64,000 nucleotides of DNA from Gymnorhina tibicen (lineage: Eukaryota > Chordata > Aves > Passeriformes > Artamidae), in NCBI GenBank assembly GCA_013399875.1, contig VXAZ01003467.1, positions 248,001 through 312,000 on the forward strand. Direction: 5' to 3'. The notes under the pieces were generated by a model that was given only the letters and a program-made list of their open reading frames with translations, made no database searches and had not been told where the DNA came from. Both the position numbers and the translations under genes were made by a program. The first letter of the stretch is position 1; each line of letters opens with the position of its first letter. Of this stretch, positions 38,101 through 53,100 are shown piece after piece.

Positions 38101-41100
38101 AAGTAACATTTGAGAGTTCTTATGTTCATTCCATTATAAATTTATGATAATATTTAATTTCTCATGTTTTTTCAGTGTTGAGTAGAGTGGCATGTGTGGC
38201 ATATTCATAGCATTTAGTAGCAGAAATATTGAATATGTTAAAATCTGTGATTCTATCAAATTCCATGTAAGATTACTTTGTTTACACCTGCAAAGCTGTA
38301 AGAATGGAAGAAGCAAATACCCTTCAGAAAGCTTGAAAATAGAAGCTAGTTGCTTACTTCCAGGAAACAGATAACTGACTCTGTAAAGCTTATCCCATTA
38401 TTGATATAAATGGGAAGTCAAGTGGGATCCAAATCTGTTTTCTTCTGGAGGATTGCCATTTTTTAAAGTAAAGAGCACTGCATTTTTATGGTGAAAATGG
38501 TTATTACAAAACAATTTTGGTCTAGGCAATAGTCCATTCTCTTTCTGAGCTCTAGAATAAAATTCACCTTGAAAACTGCTGCATATTTTAGATGATTGTA
38601 CTGCTCTGTGTCTTTCCTTCTTGTTCCCTTAGCAGAATTAATTCTTACATTCTCTTGTGTATTGGGAAATAAAATCTTTTCATGCCTTTTCCTTTTGCAC
38701 TGTGCTTCATGCTGCTAGTCTCTTTGTTCAGGTTTTTCTTATTTTTTAGCCTAAACGTTGCCCCAAGGAATCATTCCTCGCTTACGTTATTAGAACTGTT
38801 TGCTTCGATGAACATTTTAGCGAACTATGGTCTCTGTTTATGGAAGTTGTCCTTTGCCTCAGCCTTGAGGCTGAAGCCATCCGTGCCCTGGGTGCAGAGC
38901 CAAGGCTGCGGGAGCACGCCAGCAGGGCCAGCAGGGTGGGTCGGTGCAGAGAGCGTGGGATGCTGATGAGCAGGACGTCGCTGAGCCTCTTCTCTTGCAG
39001 AGCCAACAGTGCAGTGGGGTTAGAACACAAAATTCATGTTGAAGTGCTTGACAGTAAAAAAACCAAAAACCAACAAACCAAAAACCAACAAACCAAAAAC
39101 CAAAAACCAACAAAACCCCCAAACTAACAAAAAACCAGCTCCATGCCCCTGAAAAGCTGTTAAAAGTTGTATTGTAACTGGAACTGAAACACTGTATTTT
39201 CATTGTCTGAAATAGCTAACGTGGGGCATTGACTCACGCTCGCTTTAGAAATTACTGCAGGAGCTGCCTCCCTTCAGCTGCCGACTCCTACAGCCCCATG
39301 CTGGGGAGTGCTGGGGAGGACCATACACATAATTCACTTCAAAGACCAATGTCTTATTTTAATCTGCCTGAGAGGAAAAAGCTTCTGATCTTCTCATCAT
39401 CCTGTAGTGATGAGTTGCGTGTACTGGCTTCATTTTTCTACTCTGAAGAAAGGGCAGTAACCTCAAGGTGAAGGAAAAGGCAGAAAACAGCTGGGAATGC
39501 TTATTTCTTGAACCAGGGCTGATACATTTGGTAAAGGATGCCTGGCAGTGCCCAAATGAATGAATAAATATTAATGCTGCCTGTGAGATATGAACACAGA
39601 TAGCAGTACATCATTTTGCAAGGTGTAAAAGAGCTGTGTAATAGACAAGACTGGTTAGAATTTAAGTGCCTTATATTAAAAGGGAAACTAGATTATATTG
39701 CATTGTCTTCTCTACAAGGTAATACATTTAACTGAAAGAATAGTAACTGGCAAAAAAGAAAAAAAATCATGTCTGCAATAAAAATAAAATACCAGTTGAT
39801 TATGAATGTCTTGAATATAGAATATTCGAAAAGCAAAATAGGAGAACAAGGACAAAAAAAGAGGACATCACAGAAAGTGTATTTTAAAAGAGGAAAAAAA
39901 GGTCATGTTTAATTTAAAATGTCATGGTCAAAAAGACAAAAGTCTAAAGAATACATTTAGAGCTAAAAAATAATACTGACAACTCAGAAAATAAATAGGA
40001 AATCTGGTAATGAGCAAAGTCCCTTGAAAGACAAAAAAGAACGATCCTTTTTCAAGCAGAGTGTTTGTAGGGGTTGTTAAGTGAGCACCAGGTGTATTGG
40101 GGAGACAAAAGATTTGACCATATATGTGGGGAACAAGCAAGGCAGGCTCCTTCATTTGAGACAAGCTTGTGCTGTGCCCACAGAGAAAGGGGACAGAAAT
40201 ACTGACTTTAACAAATAGAGGGAAGAGATGCCGGTGTAATTGTGTGCAATACAGTTGGGAAGGATGGAGGTCAGGGATAATTCTTAGCATTTCTGAGTGG
40301 TTACAGCTGGAAAGACAAGAGAGCCACTGATGATGAAACAAGGATCGTGGAAGATGGAAATGGCATTTGATGGGCAGTGAAAAGAAGATGCAACCTTTTG
40401 CTCATAAATTAAATGTTTGTATCCACTTCCTAGGCACCTGCTTGTAATCCTCCCTAAGGATTTAATGGATAAATACTTTAAAGTAGCTAAGTGGTTCAAT
40501 AGTCTAAGACCTAGTGATTTTCAATGGGATTTAGGTTTGTAAATCACTTAATCTCCTTTTAAAAGCAACCTTTTGTCAAATAATCTGAATAAGGTCTCAG
40601 ATTAAAAATGGAGACTTTCTAAACACAGACCTTTCAGTCACAGCAAAGGTATCAGATTTTTTAGCTTTTATATTCCCTTTTTCTGCAACTCTGTTAATTC
40701 TTGCTTTGAATCTCTATCTTCTACATTTGCAAATAAGAACAGGAGATGAAAACAGAAATGCGACTGCCTTTGGCTCTCTCTCTGCATGTCTCCTGTGCTT
40801 CAGCTACAGGACATACTTGAAATGCAGAAATACAAAACTCTGACAGCCTCCTCTATGTACATCAATATGTCTGTGGCACTAATTCAGGGGTGGGTGGGAA
40901 GTACCATACTGTGGTCTTAAAATCTGCCAGAGCACTGCTTTGTTTCATTTTTGAGTTCATAGCCTCTTACAATGAGAAAATAGATTAGAAAAAGCATTAT
41001 GTTGAGCAGTGTAGTGTTCTTCATAATGCTCATTTTGTATTTTACTATTACTGAAACATAAGACTGATTTAAAAATCTGGTTTAAGACCAACAAAGGTGG

Positions 41101-44100
41101 CAAGTGCACCACAGCTACGATTTGTGAAATGATTGCTGTGCTCTCTTTGGAAGCTGGACAGCAATTATTTACGCATCTTTAAAGAATTCTTCTTTGAGTA
41201 ATGAGCATGTAAAAAGGATTGATTTCCCCCTACCGAAAGTGAAAAAAAATTACAATAACGATTTTCTTCCCATGCTCTTCTACTTGGAAAATTGTTCTGA
41301 CATGCCTGCCCAAACAAAGGAACGCTACTTGTTTTATGACCTTCTGGTCATGAATATCATTGGTATCTCTGCAAAATACATGCCCATGCCATGCTGATGA
41401 ACTCTGTGCCTTATACTTAAAGAATTCTAAGTTTAAGTCTAGTCGAATTACTCTCTGATAATTTTCAAATGTCAAAAGGTGATCATCTGATTATTATTTT
41501 AATATCACTGAAATTTAATTAAATTGAAAAGCATATCTCTAAGTATCAGAGCTGAAAGTGTCACAGCATTGATTTCCTACAGATTTGGGTGTACAAATGG
41601 AAGAAACAGTACTGCAGCTGGATGTGGCTTTGCAATAACAGGAATTCTCTGCAGGATTCCTGTATAAGGATATACATATGTGTGGGTCTAAAGGGATAAA
41701 TTACATTCTGTTGCTTTGCTCTCTCAGTTTGTCAAAGGTTCAGACCAAACCCTACACTCATTTCTGAATCTGTCCAAATCTAAGGAGTTCATTGACTTCT
41801 GTGGAATTACTGTCATTCTGATTATTGTAAAGACATAGATTTAAGTTCACACAATCAGGATAATTTTGCTTGAGAAGAAGGTGATAATAGACAGTTGATT
41901 AATAGATTGTTACATGCCCAAAGAGGTCTTTTGGACCTTATAGAAGAGAGGAGGATAATAATTATTTTGAGTTCATACAGTCCAACCAAACCAGCTCACA
42001 AGTTTTGCTTTTTAGTGTAAGCAGAAACATAACTTCTTCCATTTTTCATGTAGAGGAAAAAAAAAGGGGTTGGTGTCTAGATAGATGCTTCTTTATACCT
42101 TTTCTGGTAAAATACTTAACATGGGAAAGTGTTCTTAAAATATTTTTTTTTTTTCTTCTCATATTATTGCACTGGTGGGTAGACTGCAGCTAGTGAGTAA
42201 GCTGAAAATGTAATTTAGATCCTGAGGTGCTGGTATAGAGAATAGTTTCATGCTTCTCTTGTGCCCAAGCCATTCTGTGTCTGGTATATATGAGAGTGTG
42301 ACAACAAACAAGAGTGAGCAAACCTTTGTCCTGTAGTGGTTGGTCTAGGATGACAGGACTGGGGAGATCTGGTTCTTATCCTACTTAACGTTTTTAAAAT
42401 ACACAAGTGTCCGAGAAACAAACCGTGGGACAAAATAGGACAGATGAATGAGTCCTTTGCAGCTTCTCATCCCACAAACAGGAAGAGAACCCTTAAAACC
42501 CTTCAAGGCAGAGATGCCTGCTTTGAAAATCTTATTACTTAGCAAACTCAGTGGCCTTAGTGCTTCAACTTGTCCTTTCTGAGCGTGGCATTAAGGAATC
42601 TGAATGCAACATACTTTACAGAGAGAACTTGCATGAGTCTAAATCAGGTGCCAGAAGTGAAATACAAAACTCCCAAGATATTTTTCTTTCCCTGACAGGT
42701 TAGCTATGATGGAGAACTTCACAAGCACCCACAGCTGGAGGCTGATTTAACAGCAGTGAGAGAGATCTATGGACCTAATGCAGTATCTCTCAGGTATGGC
42801 ATTGGTCTTTCTGTATTGGGGAGCCTTTAATATTTTGGAGTTTGAGTTCCTTATGGACTTCCCTGACTGCCAAAGCACCAGTCTTTTCTGGTGATTTCTG
42901 CACATGTTGTGTGACAGAAGGAGGGAGTGCTGCAAGCCAGCATCAATGCTGAGTTTTTGGGAGTTCTTTTGTTGTTCAGCATGGGTACAAGTAGCTCTAC
43001 TGAGAGCAGCGCTATTCTAAAACATCATTGTCTTCTGCAGTTGTAGTCAGGCAGTTGTGTTTCGTTGTAAATTACAATTCAACGTTCTCTAAACCTTGGT
43101 TAAACTCCTTTTCTGTCATACTCTGTAGTTTGCCCTGGAGGTGAACAAGAGGAATGATAAGAGATTTAATAAATATTTTCCCTAGGGAATGACTGAAGGA
43201 ATTGGATTTGTCTAGTCCAGGAGAAAAAGAGAGGGAGAGGACACAATAACAGTTTTTCTTCTTCAGGAAAGCTGTCTGTAGGTAGAAGCAGTGATCAAAT
43301 ATTCTGTATTGTCATCATGAGAGAGACAGAAGCTAGGGTTTGATTGAAGATTAGGGGAGTTTTCTAATAGTGGGAATCTAAAGTGTCCTACACAGGGAAG
43401 TAGTGGAAGCTTGGTCAGATGTGAATTGCCAAGAGTAATTACACACAAATTATGTTGGGCATATATGAGTGTGCATGATTCTGCCATAGTGCATGTCTGT
43501 GTAGTATATATATTTTTATATGCCTCAGGTATTTTATAACTTCATTTTCCATCTATGTAATCTTAATAAATTCATAAAAATAACAGGTAGGTAAGATGTA
43601 ACAGACATGTGAGATGTATTGCAAGGAAAATACCAAAGTTGTCATGCAAACCAGGTAAGAAGCAGAGAGAGCATGCCTACAGCTGTGGTGTACTGTACCT
43701 TCTCAAATTAAATGGAAATTTATTACACTTCAAGAACCTGGGAAATTGAAATCTCAATAGTTGTATATAGGTTTAGAAAATGAATGAGATCAGTGTTTAG
43801 TTGCCAAACTGATAACTATGAAATTGAGGTTCCTTTAAGCTCCTAAAATGGGAACATTATGTATAACCTTTCGAAATGCATGCAGCTTATTGAATCAGCT
43901 GTTTCACTGGAAACACTGTGATCTGTGCCCCTTGAGCTCACTACAGTAGAAACTGGCACCTGTGGCTGCCTTTGGCATGTGTAAAACTTAAACGCTTCAT
44001 CCACTCTATTGCAGCTGAAAATACTTAAAAATTCTTGGAAATACACCCCACAGCTTTAAGCATTCATTTTCATCCCTCTTGTGCAGCTCCACTACCCTAA

Positions 44101-47100
44101 GGAGAGAGAAGTTTGTCTGACAAGGAGATCCACTAAGAGGCGTATTTCCTAGACAGCTGACCCTCCTTTCAGTAATCGTTTGCTGTCACAGAGTCAGTTT
44201 TACTTGTAAAAGTGAAGTTCTGTACCTGCATGCTTTTCACCACTGCCCTTAAAAATCTGGCTACAAAAGCCCTGAGAAAGTGATCCATCCAACTGATCCA
44301 AACTCTTCTGTATCTCTTTACATTGCTTATTCGTTTATGGACAGAGGACTTCTGGGAGCTTCAAAATCAAGATGCGTTGATGAAGCCATTTTAGACAGCA
44401 GATCATAAGCTGCAGGTGTTGGAATAAAACATTATTTCCTCCTCACTGCCAGCTTGGGAAATCAAAACTAGAGTTAGCATCATGTGTCTAAAATTTATCT
44501 TCTAGGATGGTAGTTGGGCGGGGGTAAAGGGATTTCAGCGAGTATGAAAATATCACAGTAAAACTAATTTTTATCTCATTCTTTCTTCCACTAATTTTTC
44601 TATTCCATTAGTTTAACCGTTCCTCTGTTTCATCTATAAAATTTTTCTTGTTATCAGCCTTTTGAATCTCAGTTATGTGAGTTAACACCAGCCTGCATTC
44701 ATAAAAATTACTTAAGATAGCATAACAATGTTTGGATCTTCTGGAAAGTGAACAAAAAACCGGGATGCCACTGTTGTGTAGGGTAGTGGCTAAGCCAATC
44801 AGTAGGTGGAGAGCTTCCCTGTTTCAAGGCGGGTTTTCAGTGAGCTGTAGGGGGTCAGCAAGTGCCTGTACAGCTGTGGGTGAGGGGACACTTGGAGCAG
44901 CCGTAAAGGTGGCTGGGAAGTCTCCTGTAATACAGCCCTGTCCTGCCATTCACTTGCCCTGTGTGTGCCATGTGTGGACAGACCTATCTAGAGAGAGAAC
45001 TCGGGTTTGCCCTGACCAGAGAGAGGCATTGGGTTGCTGACTTTTGGTGGAAGGGTTTCCCTTGGCTAAACTTCGCAAGAGCTCAAGCAATTTCCAGTGC
45101 AAACTAAGCCCTACCACAGCTGAGAGGTCACTTTGGTAGGAGACAGTTACATTTTAGTATTTCGGAATTGCGTTATGGACTGATCTATGCACAACTGCTA
45201 CTGTGCACTTGGTCAAGTTTAATAGAGAAGCATGGAAGTCACTGTGAGAACAAGCATAAAAATGCACTTTAAAGATAAAAACACCGTAGTGACTGGAAGC
45301 TAATCTGTGAAAAACTGAGAGATAGTACTTTTACAGTATTGTCCACTTAGGTTATTTAAATGAAAAGGAAAACAGCTTTTTGTTTAGCTGTGTGAATAAG
45401 TATTTTCTAGCTCTGTTTTTCATAAGTCTTCAGGTATGTTGGGGGAGGGCAGTCTGAGTGAGTCAGAAAATAAGAGGCAGAAAAGTCACAGTTTCAATGT
45501 AAGATTTCAGATGGTAACGAAACACCTGTTAAATCCAAATCTTGCAATATTACACATAACAAATAAAAAAGGTAATGATTGCCTTGAGCACATTACAGGG
45601 CAGTCTTTATTTCTGACAAAAAAATGCTTGAATGTGTGACGCAATCCCTCAGGTATAACATGCCATCCTCTAGGCTATGTTGTATTTGTCTTCAGTGGTT
45701 TATCTGAAGCCTGTCCTTAAGTTACTGGCTGTTAACCTGAAATACTTTTGAAAATTAACAAGGGTTTTCTTGTGTCATAAATGGGAGCTGCATGTGACTG
45801 TTAATTTTTCTCTGTTTATCTGCACTATACATGAGACAGAAATACATAGTGGAGAGATTTGGGGGAATTAGCAGAGAAGATTTAGCCTGTTTAAGCAAGA
45901 TCCTCTGAAAAAAACTTTAAAGTGCAGCAGCCAGTCACCCACTGGGAATATTGATCCAATCTATGTAAATGTGTATTTTATAACCATTCTGATTTTACAG
46001 ATAAGATTATCCTTTATAAAATCTTCCATGTGATAAGTACTCCTGGATTGAGGAGTACCTTAAAGAGCTCTAATGTAATGTAATTCTTTCCTTTCAGGGA
46101 ATATGGAGCCATTGATGATGTAGATATTGATCTACATATTGATGTTAGCTTTCTTGATGTAAGTAATCTAATCACAGAATTACATAATGAACATTAATAC
46201 CTATTTAATTTCGCTACACATCAGACGCTCTAGACAGCCACTGATACATTCCTTTTTTGGAGATTTGATCTTCACAAGTGGGTGTCACATTATTGATTGA
46301 TACATGGTGGAAAGGTTTCCTTTCCTTTTATGATCACATTCTTAAAATGTTTTGTTAGGCTTCTATTTGCCTCATGTGTCTTTCCTTCCAAACATGTTTT
46401 GTGAATGGTAAGTGTTTTAATAAATATAAATGAAATACCTTTTTTTACTTTTAAATGTTAACCTAGACATGAGTCAGATGAAAGCACTTCACAGCCCTGA
46501 AGTGAAGAGGGCTTTGGCTACAGGGCTCCTTTACACTGATTAGAGAGAGGCTTGACTGGCAAAGGAGACATGGGACGGTGGTGCTGTTTGCTGACTGGCA
46601 GCATGGTTTCTGTAGCTGTTGTGCTGTCATTAGCTTCACACTTCCTCGCCTCATCTGTGCAGTAACTTCCTGGCCTCTATATAAAGAACAAAAATGATAA
46701 CTTTTTAGGCTGTCATTAGCTTCTGCACAGATATGTCTTATTTTCAGGGCAGCACAGCACATAAGACAGTTACTGAGCCTTACCAAAATTTTAAGAAAAC
46801 TGATCATAGCTTGAATTACTTAGACCAGTTTTAAGGAGCAAAAGTTTCCTTTGCCCTTAGTTACGGGGCTAGTTTCTATTCTGTCTTTTTTGCTCCTTTG
46901 CTTCTCAGCTTTGAAGCAGTACCTGTTGGTGGATGGGAATGTGCCTGCCTGTACTGTACATGCAGTGTTGTGCGCATGCAGCAAACATCTCCTTGGTTTA
47001 AATGAGCTCACTCAAGAACTGCAAGCAGTCTGAAACTGGTCTTTGGGGGGCACTGATGCAGTAATTTGTCCTAAGTCTAAAGTGTAATGTTGGAGTAGAT

Positions 47101-50100
47101 ACTAAAAAACTGGGTAGATGGATGGATGGTGTTTATAGCAACCCTAAGGTAGACTGACAAAAAGCAGCAGTTTCTCATGATGGCTAATGATGTCTGTCGT
47201 TTTCTTTTTGTCTTAAACTAGGAGGAGATTGCTGTGGCTTGGGATGTAATTCGCACAGAGCCTATAATAGTGCGACTGCACTGTTCACTCACGCAGTACC
47301 TAAATGGTCCAGGTTGGTCAGTTTTGTATTCTTCTTGTGCATTGTGTGGTGCCTGGACTGAGCATGGGATAGACACTCATTCACTACCAAATCTTCGACC
47401 CTGTATGTGCTCAGTCCTACTGCTGAGAGGAGTCCTATGGATTTGAAATTAAGCTTACATTATTTGCATGGCTAGGCCCTTCCTAGTGACACAGACATCT
47501 AATTTAAACTTTCATAGGTTGATTTTTGGAACTTGCTTTCCTGATGTCCTTTGAGATGCAACTGCTTCCCCTAGGAACCAGGGTTAAGGAGTAAAGATCT
47601 AGAGTTTCTAATATGTGATTTCCTCATTTTGGAAATCAAACTTCATCTGCACAGATGAGATATGGCTGATAATGAAGATATACACAGACCTGTGCAGCAC
47701 ATTAACGTGCCCTTTTTCATGCAGCTTTGAAGAATCAGTACATGGTAATTACTCTTTCAGCTTGTGGTTTCTATATGAGTATGTGAATTCTGGAAATCTT
47801 TAGATTTGAAAGACTTTATAAGTGAGTAAATTTTCCTCATGAGAGAAAAATGGTCAAGCTCATGAAGAATCAACTGGTTTTGAAGATTTGGAAGCATTCA
47901 TATGCAAGAGCCAAACAGATATATTTTTACAGCGCGAGTCAGACTCAGTTTGGATAATAACTTGCCCAGCCTTGGAGACTTGCAGTACAGTCTGTCAGTT
48001 CAGGCTTTTATCTGTGGGAGAATTCTGCCTCTGGAAAATGAATAGATATTTCCTGTCATGTTTAGCAAAATCTGTTCCAATGAGCTATTTCTATGGGATA
48101 TGTTGTCTGATGATTCTAACTATAAGCTATATTCTGTTCATTCAAATAAGCATTTCATTATACCGATCTTCTTTTCCCCTTGACTTTGGTCTTTTTGTCT
48201 GTGGTTTATTACTTCAGTCATTTTTGTAAATATTCAAATCTTAAAATATGTATTCGCCATAGCAGGAAGCAGCGTTAGTATTCAGAACATTTCTATCAAA
48301 ATGTAATTTAAAAAATAAAAAAGTGCAGCAAATAAGAGAAGGTGAAGTGTGAAGAGCAGTGTGCAGTGAGAAATGAGAAGTAAGAAGAATATATATTCTG
48401 CACCGCTGAGAAGGTTAAGGTGGGAAACATAGTTCCCAGTGCTGCAGCTGACTGCTTGTGGGAGTGCCTGAGTTCTGAGAAAGGCAGGATCAGGGCCACA
48501 GCCAAGAGCCTTGCTGACGTTGGTTTTATGAGCTCAGCTGCTGCTGCAGCCATGGCTCTTCACTCACTAGCAAAGCACAGTGAGACCCACCATCTTTTGT
48601 GTTAGTTCTGTCAATTCCTCTTCTGCCTCAGATATGTTTTCTTGAGACCACTGGGCCTGAATTTTATGCTATATCTTTTTTACCTATACTGCATTCTATT
48701 GATTGAGAAACAGAAACACAGAACACTCCAAAGCACAGCAGGGGATATGAGTACCACCCTGCAGCTGTGAAATATGCTGATTTTAGACAGTTCTTCCGGT
48801 TAATAGCTTGTCTCAGTATTGTCTGTGTGGGCAGTTTGTCCCTCATGCCTTAGAAACCTGTCTTAGAGAGGATGAATCAGCCACTGGACGTATTGGCATG
48901 TCTCCTCTGAATGCAGAGTCTAGACAAAAATTTTGGTCTAGATGTAAGATTTTAAGATTGCTGGTGTAGGTATGATGATTGTTATTTAAAGTATTCCCCA
49001 TCCCACCAGCCCCCCACAGTGTGTCTGAAATTTGACAATCCAAAGATATTGCTACACTTAATGCAATCATTCATCCCTTTTGAAAAAAATCATCAGTTTG
49101 CATTTAAAAGATGAATTCATGTTTGATGTTATTTGAATAATAACATTAGAGAAGGGGTAACTACAGAGCTTTGAACTAAGTTAAATTGCATGGCCAAATT
49201 AGATATATTGTATTTTATTATCAAATTTAATCTATTAAAGCAAAATTAAAGTACAAACTTTGCTATTCTGAATAAAATCTTACTTTCTGAGTTGTCAGAA
49301 TAACATCAAAATACTGATTTACCATTTCTATTAAAATTTGAACAAACCCCAGATTTTTTTTTTGCATTCCTTCTTTATTTTACTTTAGTCATTATCACCT
49401 TATGCAATACAAAGTATGCAGTCTGTTCATGCTTGTAATATGCAGTGGCTGTTGTCATGCCTTGAGGACCTGAGGCTCTCTCAACAAGTACTGGATTCCG
49501 TCTGCCACTTCTAGCTATCAAGCGTTATTAAAGGATTTTAGTAATGCCAGTAGCTAATTTCCATCCTATACCCTGTACATTTTCAATTTCTGTCAGATGA
49601 ATATGGATATACCAGTGTTAGGACAGGCCTTGAGGAAATTTCAGGGTAATCCTTGGCCACGGGAATTCACATATTAGGCACTTAGATGATGGTTTTGGAT
49701 CTTGTATTTGAACACCCTCAGAAACAAACCCCAAATATTAATGAATTCCGTTTCAGTCTGGGCTTTCTTCATAGCCACAGGAACTTTACTGTGTATAGAC
49801 TACTTGGAAAAAAAGTTTAAAAGATGAGGTGAGATGAATTGCCAGTCCAGATACATTTAATCTGATGCTGCTTGCTACTTGCATAGTATATATGTAAAAA
49901 AGATACATTTTTGTACATAAAATGGGTGGGAAGAGATAAATTTTGGAGAATTCAGTTTGTAAAATTGTAAATTCTATTGGCTGATACTCCAAAAAGGACC
50001 ATTCATTTCTTAATATGCTTAGATGACATGTCCACTTTTGCCATTGTTTCAATTTAATTGTCTGTAGCCAAGCTTCACGTAGAACAAGGTCCTTAAATAC

Positions 50101-53100
50101 GACTTATATGGTCACAAGTTTGTCATTACTGCTGTAAGTTCATATCAAAAAAATATCCTTTTTCCCTAGTGCCAACTGTGGATGTATTTCAGATCTCTAC
50201 CAAGGAAAGATTTGGGCTGGGACATCAGCTGAAAAAGTAAGTCTAGAAAAGTAGAAACCCCTGGTTTTAGGCAAATACTACATTCTTTTTAGTTTCCAGA
50301 CCATGTCAAGTAGAATAAAATTCATGTTGTCAGGTTGATTGTTGGATCAAAGTATCTTGAAGTTGTTTTTCTTTAAATAAAAGTCAATATTTGCCCTTTT
50401 AAGTTTGGGTTTGACAGCTGTCGATGAGAACATGATTTGTTACTTGCCAGGGTTTTCTGTCACTTCGGTGCCTTTTAGGAAGTAAGCTATAAAAGTTATA
50501 AAGACCATATCTAGGAGTGTTCAATTTCGTGTTTCTGCTTAGATGGTAAAGCCTCTGAAACAGGAGTCTTTTTGAGCTTCGTTCATACCCTGAGGGGCCT
50601 GTGCTTTCAGGGCTGCCTCTAGGATACAGTAATTAGGCCATCCATGTTTTGAGGACAAGATAGAAGAACAGTCAAAAAATTGGCAGTTTCATGTGGTCAT
50701 AGTGCAATTCATTTTAATACAATTCTGCTGAGTCATCTTTTTGCTTATACTTTTGTACACGTAATAAAATTTTAAGTATATAGGCTTTAGTATCTCACCA
50801 TTACAACATTAGGAAACCCCTGAGGTAAAAAAAATGCTGGTTAGTGTTTTAAGAAATTCAGTGCAACATTTTCATAATCTTTTAAATGAAGCAGGTTATT
50901 AAAATCTCTATGGTACAAGATTTCAAAGGAAAAAAAAAAAATACTCCCCTGAAATGAATAGTCACTTAAAATGTTTTGCTGTTTACACTGTCTGTGATTT
51001 TTGCACCAGGTAATTACTAAAAGTTCTCATAGGACATTTTCAAGAACACAGCTGCACAGTTCACAACTGAGCAGGAGTCAGAATACCCATGAACCCAATG
51101 GCCCCTCATGGCTATGGCAATGGGATATTCATCTTTCTCATACAAAATTCAGCTTTGACTTTTATCACTATTAAGACCCCCACTGCCAGATTAGAGTCAG
51201 AGAATAAGGTTCTGCTTAGCTGTACAGATGCAGGAGCCTGTGGTCACGTGAGAGGCAGACCCCTGTAGTTGGATTTGATGCCCTTGACTCAGTTTGTCTC
51301 TAGATCTCCGTGAGAGGAGATAAGTTTTGCAGTTGCGGTGGTTCTTTACACAGACTGTATTCTCATTAAGAGTCCCATGTTAAATTAGTTCTGTCTGGAA
51401 AAAGAAGGGATTTTGAGGAGCTGAGGCACCCAATCATCAGCGACAGAACACTTCAGCTGTAGAGTGAGAACATTGCATTGTCACCTACATGGTGACCACT
51501 GAGACCATACTATTAAAATGAGTATGTCCTGGCTGCGATAAGAAAACCTGTTTATTCTTTCTTAATTTGCAGAATCATGCAGACATTTGTTACACAACAG
51601 TGGAAGAACAGTAAAGAGAAATCTAATTGTACGCACAATAAGAAGGTGTCTGACAAAAAGGTGAAATCCCCTCTGCACATCTTTTCTACATTGCGCAGGT
51701 AATAGCAAGGAAAATGAGCTCTTATCACCATAAACTGTTCAAAATCCACAGCAGACTTCACAAGGTGAAATCTTGACTTCTCTCCACAAAGAACTGCTCT
51801 ATTTATATCTTATCTCATGGGTTTCTAGTCTTTGCATTGCATGACAGCAGGAGTGAACTAGGTACTGCTGCAGCTTCTAAGATTATTAGAAGCCAGAGCA
51901 TTTCAGTGCCTTGCTAACATGAAAGAGCCATGTTAGATCTAGAACTGGAAAGAATTAATTTTATTTTAACTTGTGTTTGTATCTTTATTTTATCTTTACT
52001 TGAATAGCAAGAATAAAAATATGAGTAATATATATACAAGTAATACATATGTATAGCATATATTATGTGTATTTTAAAAACCTGTGTTTGTCCAGCTCTT
52101 CTTTCTACAGCAGTTTGTATATTTAGTTTTTTTAAAACTGCAATGGTCATTAATGAAAGACTGATTTTAAAGATGCTGAGCACCCTCTCCTCTCCAGTAT
52201 TTTACTACATTAATGTTTTCCACTTCTGACATGCAGGCACAGAATTTCAAAGAAAAAAGGCATTAAAAAGCATAAGAAAGAGCTTATGAATAGTTCAGTT
52301 GCATTTAATATGATTTCTGCCAGTTGCTCATACTCGTAAGTATATGTAGAATCAGGCTCTGATTTTACCTCTTTCAGGATTGTGACTATTTACTCTAGTG
52401 TGTTTTCCTGCTTATGGAGGGTTGACAGATCACCCCTTCAGTTCAGTTACTGGGTTTCAATTGAATGCTTCTTTGAATATTCCTTCTTTTTGAGGAATAT
52501 TGCCATTCTAAATTCAGGGTATGAAAAAGAGATAGAATACAGCAATCAGTCAGGTTGCAAAAGGGGGGAATGTCAAAGATGTCAAAAGAGTGTCTGTATA
52601 TTTAAAGGCAGAGGAGGAAAAATGGTGTTTTAAGTAGAAGTAGTGTTTATCCATTCCCTACCATGCCACACGCTACTGCCAAGGACAGGCTGTAGCTTGG
52701 GGTTTGCTTTTATTCGGAAAGGACATACAAAACCAGCCCATTTTCCTCTTGATTTGGCAGCCAAAGTCCAGAGATTGCTCAGCCCAAATGCAGGGACCCT
52801 CTCTGTCCCCAGGACACCATTCCTACCTCCTGTCTGCAGGAGGGTGATAGTGAGCCAGCTGCTACAGTGAATCAGCAGCCTCCACGTGCCTCCTCCACTG
52901 TCACTGACAGTGACACACACCTGCTTACAGGGTGGGGAAACCTGCCAGCCTCTCCCCTTGGGTTTTTACTTCTCTATTTGATGCAAACAAACAAAAAAAA
53001 GTACTCCAGAGACTGATGTTGCTTATAAAATGATTCAGCATACCTGTTACATGTTCTTACCTTGCAAGGACAGGCGAATGTGAACCTTACAGAAATGCGA

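Noticed and set aside
38859..39203. 114-codon - strand frame rich in Phe, Trp, Val and Gly
   Set aside because: Generated by the A/C-rich minisatellite.
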